Origin: Defluviitoga tunisiensis
GTDB taxonomy: Bacteria > Thermotogota > Thermotogae > Petrotogales > Petrotogaceae
Assembly (NCBI RefSeq): GCF_000953715.1
Contig: NZ_LN824141.1
Location: 990,676-1,054,675, forward strand
Direction of reading: 5' to 3'
DNA length: 64,000 nt
In this document: positions 25,982-36,034 of the stretch, one piece after another
Position numbering within the stretch: position 1 is the first letter of the stretch
How the letters are laid out: every line of letters starts with the position of its first letter
Translations under genes and position numbers: made by a program
The notes under the pieces: model-generated
What the model was told of the DNA's origin: nothing
The model's database searches: none
What the model saw: only the letters and a program-made list of their open reading frames with translations

Positions 25982-26764
25982 TTGTTTGCTAAAAAACTTA
26001 GAGACTGTCAAACAAGAAATAAATCTTTGATTTGTGTTGGGCTTGATAGCGATATAGAAAAGATTCCTTCACAATTCAAGGTCAATGGAGCAAAGGGTGT
26101 AGAAGAATTCAACAAATACATTATTTCTGAAACCTACGAATACGCATGTGCTTATAAAATAAATATTGCTTTTTATGAGATGCTAGGATATAAAGGGATA
26201 AAGACTTTAGAAAATACTGTTGAATACCTAAAAACATATTCTGATATTCCTGTAATAATTGATGCTAAAAGAAGTGATATTTCTAATACTGCCAAGGCTT
26301 ATGCAAAATTTTATTTTGATTATTTAAAAGTCGATTCTATTACTATCAATCCACTGATGGGGGTTGATAGTATCGAGCCATATTTAGAATTTCCAAATTC
26401 TCATATTTTCGCATTGGTATTAACTTCAAATCCTGGTGCCAATGATTTCATTATTCCTAATAAACTATATTTAAAAATACTCGAAAAGTTAAGAGAATTA
26501 GAACCTAAATATAAAGATCAAATAGGCATAGTCGTTGGTGCCACTCAAAAAGAATATTTTGACGAGATAGTTGAGAAATCAGAAGGCATGATTTATTTAA
26601 TACCAGGGATAGGAAGTCAAGGTGGTAAAATAGAAGACTTAAAAATCCTTGTAGAAAAGGGTAAAACAATGGTTATAAACGTGTCAAGGGGGATAATCTT
26701 TTCAGAAGATCCAAAAAGAGAGATCATAAAATTAAGAGAGGATTTGAGAGGTTTAACCTCTTAA
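25982..26764 (+). CDS. pyrF: Orotidine 5'-phosphate decarboxylase
   Basis: Makes UMP from OMP, the last step of pyrimidine synthesis. At 260 residues it belongs to the longer subfamily: LICVGLDSDIEKIP at the N-terminus, the catalytic IDAKRSDISNTA (Lys and Asp; most relatives have KRGD), TINPLMGVDSIEPYL, and the phosphate-binding LIPGIGSQGG. It starts with TTG after GAGGAGG. No other pyr genes are adjacent. It converges on arcC, with 13 bases between the stops. Confidence 0.94.
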   Translation: MFAKKLRDCQTRNKSLICVGLDSDIEKIPSQFKVNGAKGVEEFNKYIISETYEYACAYKINIAFYEMLGYKGIKTLENTVEYLKTYSDIPVIIDAKRSDISNTAKAYAKFYFDYLKVDSITINPLMGVDSIEPYLEFPNSHIFALVLTSNPGANDFIIPNKLYLKILEKLRELEPKYKDQIGIVVGATQKEYFDEIVEKSEGMIYLIPGIGSQGGKIEDLKILVEKGKTMVINVSRGIIFSEDPKREIIKLREDLRGLTS

Positions 26765-26777
26765 TTCCCCTCTTTTA

Positions 26778-27728
26778 TCATTTTGTAATTACAGTACCAG
26801 TTTTTCCTTCAAGTGCTTCTTCTAATGTTTGAAGATCCGTTATTAAGGCGGATCTTCCTGTATGTTCAACAAACTCTATACAAGCTTCTATCTTTGGGAG
26901 CATACTCCCTTTAGAAAAGTGCCCTTCATTAATATACCTTTTTGCTTCTTCCACGGTCATTGAAGAAATAGCCTGCTGATTTGGTTTATTGTAGTTTATA
27001 TACACCTTTTCAACTGCTGTAAGAATAATAAGCTCATCCGCATCAAGCTTAATTGCTAGAAGTGCTGAAGCCCTATCTTTGTCTATTACCCCTTCTATAC
27101 CCTTTATTTGATTGTTTTCCTTAATTACAGGGATTCCACCACCGCCAGCTGCTATGATTATTGTTTCGTTTTTAATTAACTTTTTTATTGCCTCAATTTC
27201 AATAATATCAAGAGGTATCGGGGAAGGAACTACCCTTCTGTATCCTCTACCAGCATCTTCAATCATATTCCAACCTTTTTCTATAGTTAAACTCTCAGCT
27301 TCACTTTTTGAATAGAAAGGTCCTATCGGTTTTGAAGGATTATGAAATGCTTGATCGTTTTTGTCTACTAAAACCTGAGTAACAACGCAAGCTACGTCTT
27401 TTTTTATCCCCTCACTAGACAACGTGTTTTTTAGAGATTGAGCAATCATATAGCCCAAATATCCTTGAGTCATTGCACCATTCACGTCAAGTGGAAATGG
27501 TGGAATTATATCTTTTGCAACCTCTTGTTGTACAAGGATGTTTCCCACTTGTGGACCGTTTCCATGGGTAATAACTATCTTATAATTTTTTCTTACAAAA
27601 CTAACCAGACACTTCGAGGTAAATTCTAGATTTTTGAAGATATTTTCTGCAGTAGGGGATTCTTTTGGCTTATTTAACGCATTCCCCCCTATAGCAACTA
27701 TAGCAAGTTTTTCTTTCAAGCTTATCAT
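26778..27728 (-). CDS. arcC: Carbamate kinase
   Basis: Transfers phosphate from carbamoyl phosphate to ADP, yielding ATP, ammonia and CO2. The 316-residue protein has the amino-acid-kinase marks [33 protein letters not shown] and [11 protein letters not shown], plus the late [10 protein letters not shown]. It overlaps arcB by four bases (ATGA), so the two are coupled. With ornithine carbamoyltransferase it can finish arginine/citrulline breakdown, but no arginine deiminase gene is in the window. Confidence 0.94.
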   Translation of the reverse strand: MISLKEKLAIVAIGGNALNKPKESPTAENIFKNLEFTSKCLVSFVRKNYKIVITHGNGPQVGNILVQQEVAKDIIPPFPLDVNGAMTQGYLGYMIAQSLKNTLSSEGIKKDVACVVTQVLVDKNDQAFHNPSKPIGPFYSKSEAESLTIEKGWNMIEDAGRGYRRVVPSPIPLDIIEIEAIKKLIKNETIIIAAGGGGIPVIKENNQIKGIEGVIDKDRASALLAIKLDADELIILTAVEKVYINYNKPNQQAISSMTVEEAKRYINEGHFSKGSMLPKIEACIEFVEHTGRSALITDLQTLEEALEGKTGTVITK

Positions 27729-28714
27729 CCCACCAAAGTTGCAACCATAACTGCTTTTATGGTATGCATTCTATTTTCTGCTTCGTCAAAGACCTTAGAA
27801 TATTTACTCTCAAAAACTTCGTCTGTAACCTCCATTTCAGGGAGCCCATACTTTTTATACACATCATAACCCATATCAGTCTTTGTATCGTGAAAAGAAG
27901 GGAGACAGTGTAAAAATATTACGTCAGGATTGTTCGTCTTTTTAATTAAATCCATGTTGACTTGATATGGTTTAAGGAGTTTAATCCTTTCTTCAATCTT
28001 ATCTTCTTCTCCCATAGAGATCCATACGTCTGTGTATATAACATCTGCACCTTCTACAGCATTAAGATCATCTGAAATAGAGATTTTTGCGTTGTTCTTC
28101 TGTGCCTCATCTCTCATCTCTTTCAATAGTTTTTCTGAAGGAAATAATTCTTTAGGAGACACAATAACAAAGTCCATGCCCATTTTTGCAGCGCCTATCA
28201 TAAGTGCGTTTGCTACATTATTTCTACCGTCTCCTACATAAACGAACTTTATCTTGCTCAATGGTTTATCAAAATTTTCTTCTACAGTCATAAAATCTGC
28301 TAAAACTTGAGTAGGATGATCCTCATCAGTTAAACCGTTCCATACTGGAACCCCAGAGTATTTTGCCAAAGTTTCTACGGTTTCTTGCTTAAAACCCCTA
28401 AATTCAATTCCATCATAAAATCTCCCCAAGACTCTTGCCGTATCCTCTATAGACTCTTTCTTACCCATCTGACTTTGCGTTAAGAAAGTTACATGAGCGC
28501 CTTCGTCATAAGCAGCAACTTCAAAGGCACATCTCGTTCTAGTTGAAGTTTTTTCAAAGATTAGTACGATGTTTTTTCCTTTTAATAATTCGCCAGATAG
28601 CCCCATCCTTTTTTTAGCCTTTAGATCTTTAGAAAGATCTAACAAATACTTAATCTCATCAGGCGTAAAATCTTTTAGCGTAAGTAAACTTCTTCCTCTT
28701 AAATTGATAGGCAT
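27725..28714 (-). CDS. arcB: Ornithine carbamoyltransferase (probably catabolic)
   Basis: A 329-residue carbamoyltransferase with the carbamoyl-phosphate motif [15 protein letters not shown], the [12 protein letters not shown] segment, and the ornithine-loop HCLPSFHD. It interconverts citrulline plus phosphate with carbamoyl phosphate and ornithine. Coupling to arcC favours the catabolic direction. I place the start at the ATG at 28714 ([11 protein letters not shown]), 10 bases from AGGAG; a GTG three codons earlier touches the site itself. An alternative is a related carbamoyltransferase of purine or agmatine breakdown. Confidence 0.88.
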   Translation of the reverse strand: MPINLRGRSLLTLKDFTPDEIKYLLDLSKDLKAKKRMGLSGELLKGKNIVLIFEKTSTRTRCAFEVAAYDEGAHVTFLTQSQMGKKESIEDTARVLGRFYDGIEFRGFKQETVETLAKYSGVPVWNGLTDEDHPTQVLADFMTVEENFDKPLSKIKFVYVGDGRNNVANALMIGAAKMGMDFVIVSPKELFPSEKLLKEMRDEAQKNNAKISISDDLNAVEGADVIYTDVWISMGEEDKIEERIKLLKPYQVNMDLIKKTNNPDVIFLHCLPSFHDTKTDMGYDVYKKYGLPEMEVTDEVFESKYSKVFDEAENRMHTIKAVMVATLVG

Positions 28715-28862
28715 ACCCTGCACTCTCCTTTTTATAACATATTTTTCTTACAAACCCCATCAACAATCTTGGAGTTATACCCCGGATTTTCAACTCAAAA
28801 AATAACGTTATTATCTATTTATTTTACCATATAACCGTGTGTAATAACAATCAAAGCTAACA

Positions 28863-28890
28863 AAAAAACGCCCAACTTAGGGCGTTTTTT
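28863..28890 (-). terminator. Terminator of the hydantoinase operon
   Basis: AAAAAACGCCC and GGGCGTTTTTT pair around AACTTA. On the minus strand the stem starts at the stop codon of the 28889 gene and ends in a T-run, separating that operon from arcB-arcC. Confidence 0.85.
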
Positions 28891-30442
28891 AATATGCAAT
28901 ATCCCCCGCAGCTTTTATTCTTATTCTTGTTGCGTTTCCAGGTAAATATGCTAACGGAATATCCTCTTTTTCAACAATCTCTATTGTTTCTCTTTTTGCA
29001 CCAGCTTTTATGCATTCTTGTATAGCTAATTCTTCTGCTTGACGAATTGCCTCTTCTCTTGAAATGTTATCAAGAGAGAATATTCTATCGATCTGGGCAC
29101 CAACTTGCGCTATTGCAACGCCTATAGCGTTAGCTACCTCACAATGTTCAGGCCTTATTATCTCGCTACAACCTTTTAATGAATTGGGAATGATTATACT
29201 TCCTCCACCAACTAAGATTAAAGGAGCATCTCCTGCTTCTGTTTTAATCTTGTCTATGTTAACTTCGACTAATTCTTTAATTTTAAGTAAGGCACTTTCT
29301 ATTAGACTACTATTAAGATTTTCGATTCTTTCTAGGTTTCCTAACTTTGTTAAATTGCATGCAACAGCAACGTCTGTAGTTGTTAAGACATTACCTCCAA
29401 AGACAAGAGCTTCTTTAGCAACTCTGTAGCCTACACTGTCAGGCCCTAAAACAACAGTTTTATCATTTTCTCTTACAACTGTTCCTCCACCAAGACCTAT
29501 TGAAATAAGGTCAGGCATCCTAAAGTTTGTCCTTACGCCACCAATTTCTACACCCATAGCAGAAAGCCTAGGAAATCCATTAACCAAAATGCCTATATCT
29601 GACGTCGTACCGCCAACATCAAGTACAATTGCATTTTTAATCTTAGATAAATAAGCAGCTCCTCTTAAACTATTTGTTGGACCGCTAGCAATAGTCATAA
29701 TAGGATAACGCATTGCATAATCTACCGACATTAACGTTCCGTCATTTTGAGCTAGGTATAACGTAGCTTGAATACCCCTTCTTTTTAAAGCTTCTTGAAA
29801 ACCTGTAGCTAGTTTTCTAATTACTCCACCTAAGGCTGCATTTAAAATAGTTGCATTCTCTCTTTCAATTAAACCAATACTACCAATTTCATGAGACACA
29901 CAAACGTCAATACTATCACCCAATTTATCTATTAAAATCTTTTCTAATGTATCTTCATGGCTTGTATTAACTGGAGAAAATACAGAAGATATAGCAACAG
30001 CTTCAAATTTACCTCTAATTTCATTAATAACTTGATCTATCTCATCATAGTCTAGTTCATTAATCTCTTGTCCGTCAAATTCATGACCGCCTTTAATGAT
30101 AAAATACTTCTTACCAATAGCATCAATCAAGTCTTGAGGCCAGCCAACCATAGGTTTAATAGCCATTGTAGCAGGTTTTCCTATTCTAATTACTGCAACT
30201 TTTCTTAATCCTTTACGCTCAACTATAGCATTGGTACAATGAGTTGTACCTAACATAACATATCCTATATCTTTCACATCAATATTAGATTGAAAAAGCA
30301 CCTGGTCTAAAGATTCATATATACCCGATATTATGTCTTCACTTGTGGGGGTCTTAGTCTTTGCTATTATTTTATTATTCTGATCTAGAATCACGGCATC
30401 AGTATTTGTACCTCCAACATCAATTCCGATTCGATAAATCAT
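28889..30442 (-). CDS. Hydantoinase/oxoprolinase family protein (HyuA type)
   Basis: A 517-residue ATP-dependent amidohydrolase of the ASKHA fold. It opens with GIDVGGTNTDAVILD, continues with MLGTTHCTNAIVERKGL, and has IVLDVGGTTSDIGIL in the second lobe and ILVGGGSIIIPN later. Relatives open cyclic amides such as 5-oxoproline, hydantoins or N-methylhydantoin. It lacks the HyuB partner; instead it overlaps a DUF917 gene by four bases. This pairing suggests a heterocycle-opening enzyme whose exact substrate is unknown. Confidence 0.88.
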   Translation of the reverse strand: MIYRIGIDVGGTNTDAVILDQNNKIIAKTKTPTSEDIISGIYESLDQVLFQSNIDVKDIGYVMLGTTHCTNAIVERKGLRKVAVIRIGKPATMAIKPMVGWPQDLIDAIGKKYFIIKGGHEFDGQEINELDYDEIDQVINEIRGKFEAVAISSVFSPVNTSHEDTLEKILIDKLGDSIDVCVSHEIGSIGLIERENATILNAALGGVIRKLATGFQEALKRRGIQATLYLAQNDGTLMSVDYAMRYPIMTIASGPTNSLRGAAYLSKIKNAIVLDVGGTTSDIGILVNGFPRLSAMGVEIGGVRTNFRMPDLISIGLGGGTVVRENDKTVVLGPDSVGYRVAKEALVFGGNVLTTTDVAVACNLTKLGNLERIENLNSSLIESALLKIKELVEVNIDKIKTEAGDAPLILVGGGSIIIPNSLKGCSEIIRPEHCEVANAIGVAIAQVGAQIDRIFSLDNISREEAIRQAEELAIQECIKAGAKRETIEIVEKEDIPLAYLPGNATRIRIKAAGDIAY

Positions 30443-31533
30443 CTTACCCTAACCCCCTTTACACGTTCTTCTATGGGAATATAGTCAATATCATATCCAA
30501 AATACCTAGGACCTACTAATTTCAAACCTTCGTCTGTACGCCACTTTTCGTTACAAGGTATACCTATTACCACGCCACGATATCCATATCTCAACATTTC
30601 AGTTGTAATAGGTTTACCTGTATCAGGATCTATAACCGAGATTAAATCAGGAACACTAGCCAAAATTTGATCATCAACACGAGCCACAAGATTTTCATTT
30701 TGGAACTCTAATTCCATAGTCTTATCTTTGTATTCCTCAATACCTTCGAAAATGGCCTTACCTCGTGCAAATCCGCCGGTTGTCTTTCTTAAAACATCAG
30801 TAATTTTTCCCTTAAACAAAAGATGACCATGTGTTATCTCTAATATCTTGTCCAAAGGATTTACATGATTAAGTTTAGATTCTCTAATAGCCCTTCCTAA
30901 GGATTCAGCAAGAGACATAGTTCCTCTAACAGCACCAGCCTTTAATTGCTTACCAGTCATAGGATAAATAGCAAGCATAGTACTACCACCCATTTCTACT
31001 GTTAAAACCCTCGCAAGTCTTTCAGACCATTTGTTTGTAACAGTGTTTAGCAGAATGCTATTACCCTTCTCATCACACAGAGCTAAGGGAGTGGATGAAA
31101 CACCATATATAGTAAATGTAACCATTTGAAGTTCAGGAAAAGCCCTACCCATTCCATCAGCATCAACTACAGGCAATCCAAGTCGTGCAGCTAAAGCTAA
31201 TGGAATCATAGAATTAAGTCCACCTGCTTCTATTGAAATAGTGCCAAAAATATCTTTACCCATATGATTCTTCAAAAGCTCAAAAGCCTTAAAAGGCTCT
31301 TCACCATTAGGAATCTTCTCAACAAGAACAGTTGGGGCACCCATCATAGCAGAAGGAACAACCAACTCATCATCTGGAACTTCATCAACATCAATAAGAG
31401 AAACAGGACCATATTCTTCAATAGCTTGAAGAGCCATAAGTTTACCGATGTAAGGATCTCCACCACCACCAGTACCTAGGATGGTTGCTCCTAAAGCTAT
31501 ATCTTCAATAGCTTGCGCATCTAATTTTCTCAT
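30439..31533 (-). CDS. DUF917 family protein
   Basis: A 364-residue protein of the DUF917 family, usually found beside hydantoinase-like genes. The opening, AIEDIALGATILGTGGGGDP, and the later VVDADGMGRAFPELQM are the conserved stretches. Biochemistry is not established to my knowledge. It overlaps the hydantoinase gene (ATGA) and begins behind AGGAGG at normal spacing. A REP array of nine palindromes separates it from the permease gene upstream. Confidence 0.85.
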   Translation of the reverse strand: MRKLDAQAIEDIALGATILGTGGGGDPYIGKLMALQAIEEYGPVSLIDVDEVPDDELVVPSAMMGAPTVLVEKIPNGEEPFKAFELLKNHMGKDIFGTISIEAGGLNSMIPLALAARLGLPVVDADGMGRAFPELQMVTFTIYGVSSTPLALCDEKGNSILLNTVTNKWSERLARVLTVEMGGSTMLAIYPMTGKQLKAGAVRGTMSLAESLGRAIRESKLNHVNPLDKILEITHGHLLFKGKITDVLRKTTGGFARGKAIFEGIEEYKDKTMELEFQNENLVARVDDQILASVPDLISVIDPDTGKPITTEMLRYGYRGVVIGIPCNEKWRTDEGLKLVGPRYFGYDIDYIPIEERVKGVRVR

Positions 31534-31588
31534 TAAACAAATCCTCCTTTAAAAGATCCTCTTAAAACTATCAATTTATTTTTTTGTA

Positions 31589-32038
31589 GAGACGTGCTAT
31601 ATGCGCGTCTCAATGGTTCAATCGTATTTATTGTTTTTTGTAGAGACGTGCTATATGCGCGTCTCCAAGGTTCAATCGTATTTATTGTTTTTTGTAGAGA
31701 CGTGCTACATGCGCGTCTCCAAGGTTCAATCGTATTTATTGTTTTTTGTAGAGACGACCTATACGGGCGTCTCCAAGGTTTAATCGTATTTATTGTTTTT
31801 TTGTAGAGACGTGCTACACGTGCGTCTCCAAGGTTCAATCGTATTTATTATTTTTGTAGAGACGACCTATACGGGCGTCTCATGATTCAATCGTATTTAT
31901 TTTTTTTGTAGAGACGTGCTACACGCGCGTCTCATGGTTCAATCGTATTTATTGTTTTTGTAGAGACGTGCTATATGCGCGTCTCATGGTTCAATCGTAT
32001 TTATTGTTTTTTGTAGAGACGACCTATACGGGCGTCTC
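31589..32038 (+). repeat. REP array of nine palindromes
   Basis: Palindromes start at 31589, 31643, 31697, 31751, 31806, 31859, 31911, 31963 and 32016, each 23 bases, spaced 52-55 bases, all in the same orientation and preceded by GTAG. Six are type I and three type II (31751, 31859, 32016). Spacers are nearly the same (CAAGGTTCAATCGTATTTAT). The array lies in the leader between the permease and DUF917 genes. A worn AGGGCGGTAGCCCT repeat follows at about 32060-32087. Confidence 0.95.
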
Positions 32039-32087
32039 CAAGGTTTTAAAAGGTTTAAAATTGGGTCTAGGGCGGTAGCCCTCCTCC

Positions 32088-33365
32088 TCACTTTTCTACA
32101 ATGCTCTCAATACTCTTTACCGTCTTTTTACTATAAAAAGGATAATATAACGCACAATAAAGAACCATCGATGCTATTACCCCGTTAATTGCAGAAATGC
32201 CGACATTAACAAAAATTGCAATTGCAAATCCAACAGCCCAAGAAATCAAACCAATCCAGTTAACTTTTGGAATATTGTTCTGCCAAGCCTCTTTGTTTCC
32301 TTTCTTACAAATCCAATAATCCGCAATCATACACCCAGAAACAGGTGGAATCCCTGCGGTTAATATTGTAAGAAAAGATGTAAAATGATCAAGCAATCCA
32401 ACCACAGCAAGAATAGTTCCAATAGCACCAGCGATTAACGTCATCAATCCTCTTTTTTCACTTTTCAAATTAAAAAGATTTACTAAAGCAAGTCCGCCAG
32501 AATATGCATTAACTGTATTAGTCGTCCATGTTGCTAAAACAAGAATAATGCTACCAATAAGCCCCAAACCTAATTGAGCAAGTGCAATTGTAATATCAAA
32601 AGTACCAGCTACAACAGTTAATAATCCTCCAATAACAACTAGAAAAACACCAGCTGGCCATATTCCAATTAATCCAGACAAAATAGCATCTTTTCTTTTT
32701 CTAGCATAACGAGTAAGGTCAGCGGCAATTGTTCCACCTACTGCAAAACCCCCAACAGAAAGTCCAATAGCATAACTCCAAGAATAATTCTCTTTTGGTG
32801 TATATGACTTCAAACTAACAGCACCAAAGTTCTTAATAACCATTACAACGCCTACTATACATAATATAATCAATGCAGGTATTGCTATGTAATTCAAGTA
32901 TTCTAGAGCTTCATAGCCATATACAGCAGTTAACAACATAATAATACCCCAAATTAAACCGCTTAACCAAACTGGAATTTCTACGCCTAACCACATATAC
33001 ATTATTTGAGAAAAAGCAGCTCCGCAAATTCCAGTCTGAACACCAAACCAGCCTATGCACGAGATAGCAAGAATCGCTGAAATTACGTATTTTGCGCCTT
33101 GTGAACCAAACGCCGAAGAAGCAGTTATAACTGTAGGAACACCGAAGTCTGCCCCCATCATACCTTGGAAAATCATCAAAACTAAAACTATAGTGTAACC
33201 AATAGCCCCGGCTATTATGCCTTGTACTAAAGGCATGCCTTGAACAATAACTCCACCAACCATCAAAGCAGAAACACTAATAATAGAGCCAGCCCAAATT
33301 AGAGCAATACTCCACCACGACCTTCGCTCTGAATCTGGGATACGATCCAGTGCATATTTTTCCAA
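32088..33365 (-). CDS. NCS1-family nucleobase/hydantoin permease
   Basis: A 425-residue membrane protein of the cytosine-purine-allantoin-hydantoin symporter family. The N-terminal segment (LDRIPDSERRSWWSI) and the first helix are typical of CodB-like members, and GIPPVSGCMIADYWI near residue 340 is a family signature. By eye it has about 12 membrane helices. It probably imports the cyclic substrate opened by the hydantoinase/DUF917 pair. It starts with TTG behind GGAGG at 8 bases. Confidence 0.88.
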   Translation of the reverse strand: MEKYALDRIPDSERRSWWSIALIWAGSIISVSALMVGGVIVQGMPLVQGIIAGAIGYTIVLVLMIFQGMMGADFGVPTVITASSAFGSQGAKYVISAILAISCIGWFGVQTGICGAAFSQIMYMWLGVEIPVWLSGLIWGIIMLLTAVYGYEALEYLNYIAIPALIILCIVGVVMVIKNFGAVSLKSYTPKENYSWSYAIGLSVGGFAVGGTIAADLTRYARKRKDAILSGLIGIWPAGVFLVVIGGLLTVVAGTFDITIALAQLGLGLIGSIILVLATWTTNTVNAYSGGLALVNLFNLKSEKRGLMTLIAGAIGTILAVVGLLDHFTSFLTILTAGIPPVSGCMIADYWICKKGNKEAWQNNIPKVNWIGLISWAVGFAIAIFVNVGISAINGVIASMVLYCALYYPFYSKKTVKSIESIVEK

Positions 33366-33531
33366 TACCCTCGCCTCCTGGAAGAAGTTTTAAGTTTTTT
33401 AACTTAAGAAAGTATATATTTTGAGAAATTATATCATAAAAATATCCTTAAAACCTAATGTTATATTAAGTTAAATTGAATTTTAAAAAGATTTAAAAGA
33501 TAGTAAATTTTAAAAATATAAAAATAAATAA

Positions 33532-33557
33532 CCCCCAAAGATATTATTCTTTGGGGG
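33532..33557 (-). terminator. Terminator after the broken outer-membrane gene
   Basis: CCCCCAAAG (33532-33540) pairs with CTTTGGGGG (33549-33557). On the minus strand TTATTTATTTTT follows. Confidence 0.8.
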
Positions 33558-33644
33558 AAAGAAACTTACCTATGAATCAACACTAATGTATGACAAGAAG
33601 AAGAGGGGTTTATCTTGTTATACTAATTAGTTTTAGTTTAACCT

Positions 33645-34312
33645 TTAAAAATTATATATAACACCCAAACCTAGTTTTAAGCCGTTTATGTTAATAGTTA
33701 CATGTTCAACAGCGGTTCCTTCTACCTCCAGATTACCTATTCTAGAAAATATTGTATATCCAACATCAGCTTTTAGTTGCAAATTGTTAACGTTGATAGA
33801 AAAGATTTCAGGAATCGGCTTAATAGCCTCTGCTCCAACATAGACAGCAAATCCATTACCTGTTGTTTTAATAGAGGATTCCGAACTATCTTCCTTTTCT
33901 TTACTTGTGTCAGAATAAAAATAATATCCGCCACCCGCTTTTAAGTTAACAACAGCAGGGCTTTCCAAAAGGTTATACTTAAAGTATCCAGCGGGTCCTA
34001 AAAGCTGAGAAATTTCTTTTTCTGAAAAAGACTCGCCTTCAATCTTACCTGATGCATTATATATAGTAGCTCTTGAAAAATCAAAATCTACTTCCACACC
34101 CATTTTCTGATTAAACCAGTAAGTACCATTGACGTTAATCCCAAATCAGGAATTGGTATGGATAATTTAGATACTTCATGTCCATCATCATATACAAATT
34201 CATTACTAATACCACCATACGTTATTCCTCCGCCTACTTCAAAGTTTGCGGCAAAAATTGTGAAGGATAACACTAACAAAATACTAATAAGCAAAAAGAC
34301 TTTCTTTCCCAT
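33645..34312 (-). pseudogene. Small outer-membrane beta-barrel protein, single-base frameshift
   Basis: The start at 34312 gives a signal peptide (MGKKVFLLISILLVLSFTIFA) followed by strands FEVGGGITYGG and IPIPDLG. Near 34140-34142 the frame breaks: reading on in the next frame gives INVNGTYWFNQKMGVEVDF and continues to LGLGVIYNF with a terminal aromatic residue. Restoring one G in the GGG run would give one protein of about 222 residues, an OmpW-like or similar eight-strand barrel by size. It may be a true mutation or a sequencing error; both halves look otherwise unworn. Confidence 0.7.
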
Positions 34313-34591
34313 ATATCCCACTCCTTCTCCTCTTTTATTTTCACACCATTCTTTCATATTAAAAAAAACGAAAAACATCTTTCTAACTATAAGAATTTTA
34401 CCATAATATTAAATTAAAGTCAATATATTTAAGGTTGATTTAAACTAATAATTTTAAAAAAGATAATTTATCAAATCAGTTAACAAATTAGAAATAATAA
34501 GTTTATCAAATAGTAAGCAAAAGGTTAAAATCTTGAATAAGCAATTGTATAAACTACCCACATGCATCTGTAACATTAATTTTTAGTTGTA

Positions 34592-35017
34592 GAGACGACC
34601 TACATGGGCGTCTCATGATTCAATCGTATTTATTGTTTTTTGTAGAGACGTGCTACATGCGCGTCTCCAAGGTTTTAATCGCATTTATGAATTTATTTTT
34701 TTGTAGAGACGTGCTACACGCGCGTCTCCAGGTTTTAAGTATTTATGAATTTATTGTTTTTGTAGAGACGTGCTACATGCGCGTCTCATGATTCAATCGT
34801 ATTTATGAATTTATTATTTTGTAGAGACGTGCTATACGCGCGTCTCCAGGTTTTAATCGTATTTAGAAATTTATTATTTTGTAGAGACGACCTACATGGG
34901 CGTCTCATGATTCAATTGCATTTGTTTTTTGTAGAGACGACCTATACGGGCGTCTCCAGGGTTTAATCGTATTTATGAATTTATTGTTTTTGTAGAGACG
35001 TGCTACATGCGCGTCTC
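34592..35017 (+). repeat. REP array of eight palindromes
   Basis: Palindromes start at 34592, 34645, 34706, 34765, 34824, 34884, 34934 and 34995, all preceded by GTAG (or TTGTAG) and in one orientation; three are type II (34592, 34884, 34934). Spacers repeat the ATCGTATTTATGAATTTATT theme. The array lies on the 3' side of the RAYT gene. The bases from 34313 to 34590 are AT-rich without a visible gene. Confidence 0.95.
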
Positions 35018-35068
35018 TAGGTTTTAAACACATTTCATTTATCAATGTCTTTAAAATTCAAAAACAAA

Positions 35069-35089
35069 AGACGCTCGTATAGAGCGTCT
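35069..35089 (-). terminator. Type III palindrome acting as terminator of the RAYT gene
   Basis: AGACGCTC, five-base loop, GAGCGTCT: a perfect 8-bp stem. On the minus strand it is followed by TTTGTTTTTGAA. It lies 45 bases after the RAYT stop and is part of a longer conserved block (about 35050-35130) shared with 36035 and 37004. Confidence 0.75.
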
Positions 35090-35134
35090 CTACAACTATC
35101 AATCAACGATAAATGTAATCAATTTACAAATATC

Positions 35135-35692
35135 CTATTCATTATAATACTCATCTTTTATCCAATTAACCGGATTATTGTCTATATATTCAACTATCTT
35201 ATTATATGCTTTTTCATTCCTTATTATATGATCATAAAATCTTGATTGCCAACCAAAATTGCGATTAATTTTTTTTGCATTCAATGTACACGCTCGCTTA
35301 TATTGATTTATTATTACACCCAAACTTTCTGGAGTCCAGTTATTCGAATACTCTTCTGCCGACTCTTCTAAATTGACATCTCGATGAATTGCTATAATTG
35401 AATGAATGTGATTTGGCATAATTATGTAACTACCTAAAACAACAAATGGAAAATGTTTTGGAATTTCCAACCAATATTTATTAGCGATCATACCGATTTC
35501 GGACAATAAAACAACAGCATTTTCGTGACTATCCATATAAATTCTTCCAAAAAAATTCTCTTTGTTTTTAGTACATATCGTAATAAAATAAGTTGCATTC
35601 CATTCATAATTCCACCAGTTTGCCCTATTGGTAGAAATTCTATAGGTATCTTTATACAACTTATTGTTCTCTTCAAAATTAATTGGCAACAT
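35135..35692 (-). CDS. REP-associated tyrosine transposase (RAYT)
   Basis: A 185-residue Y1 transposase of the IS200-like fold. Key marks: the strand YFITICTKNKENFFG (35-49), the HUH metal motif PNHIH (His95 and His97), the catalytic tyrosine Tyr131 in INQYKRACT, and the C-terminal WQSRFYDHIIRNEKAY and YIDNNPVNW typical of RAYT proteins. RAYTs bind and cut REP hairpins marked by a GTAG-like tetranucleotide. Here REP arrays with GTAG flank the gene on both sides. All key residues are intact, so it may be active. The start ATG follows AAGGGGGT closely; the next codon TTG is an alternative. Confidence 0.93.
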   Translation of the reverse strand: MLPINFEENNKLYKDTYRISTNRANWWNYEWNATYFITICTKNKENFFGRIYMDSHENAVVLLSEIGMIANKYWLEIPKHFPFVVLGSYIIMPNHIHSIIAIHRDVNLEESAEEYSNNWTPESLGVIINQYKRACTLNAKKINRNFGWQSRFYDHIIRNEKAYNKIVEYIDNNPVNWIKDEYYNE

Positions 35693-35781
35693 ACCCCCTT
35701 TCTTAGCAGATTTTCTTAAATTATATCATTTTAGTAGAAACCTACCAACAAAATATTAAAACCCTAAATTAAACAATTGTA

Positions 35782-35981
35782 GAGACGACCTATACGGGCG
35801 TCTCCAGGTTTTAATCGTATTTAGAAATTTATTATTTTGTAGAGACGACCTACATGGGCGTCTCATGATTCAATCGCATTAATGAATTTATTTTTTTGTA
35901 GAGACGACCTACATGGGCGTCTCATGGTTTAATCGTATTTATGAATTTATTTTTTTGTAGAGACGACCTACAGGGCGTCTC
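35782..35981 (+). repeat. REP array of four type II palindromes
   Basis: Copies at 35782-35804, 35842-35864, 35901-35923 and 35960-35981 (the last with a shorter loop). All are type II (GAGACGACC...GGGCGTCTC) and preceded by GTAG. They sit just upstream of the RAYT gene, so array and gene form one block from about 34592 to 36055. Confidence 0.95.
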
Positions 35982-36034
35982 CACGGTTTTAAATGTTTTC
36001 CTAAATCAATTTACGTTTAAAATTCAAAAACAAA

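Noticed and set aside
31533-31838. 101-residue minus-strand open frame with repeated SLQKTINTIEPWRRA-like units
   Set aside because: It is a read-through of the REP array; the 18-residue repeat is simply the 54-base repeat period. No ribosome site fits.
31589-32038. CRISPR array (regular 23-26 base repeats with about 30-base spacers)
   Set aside because: The spacers are near copies of one another, the repeat itself varies in the stem, and no cas genes are present. The pattern fits REP arrays.
35045-35245. 66-residue plus-strand frame near the RAYT gene
   Set aside because: It crosses a type III palindrome and the antisense end of the RAYT gene.
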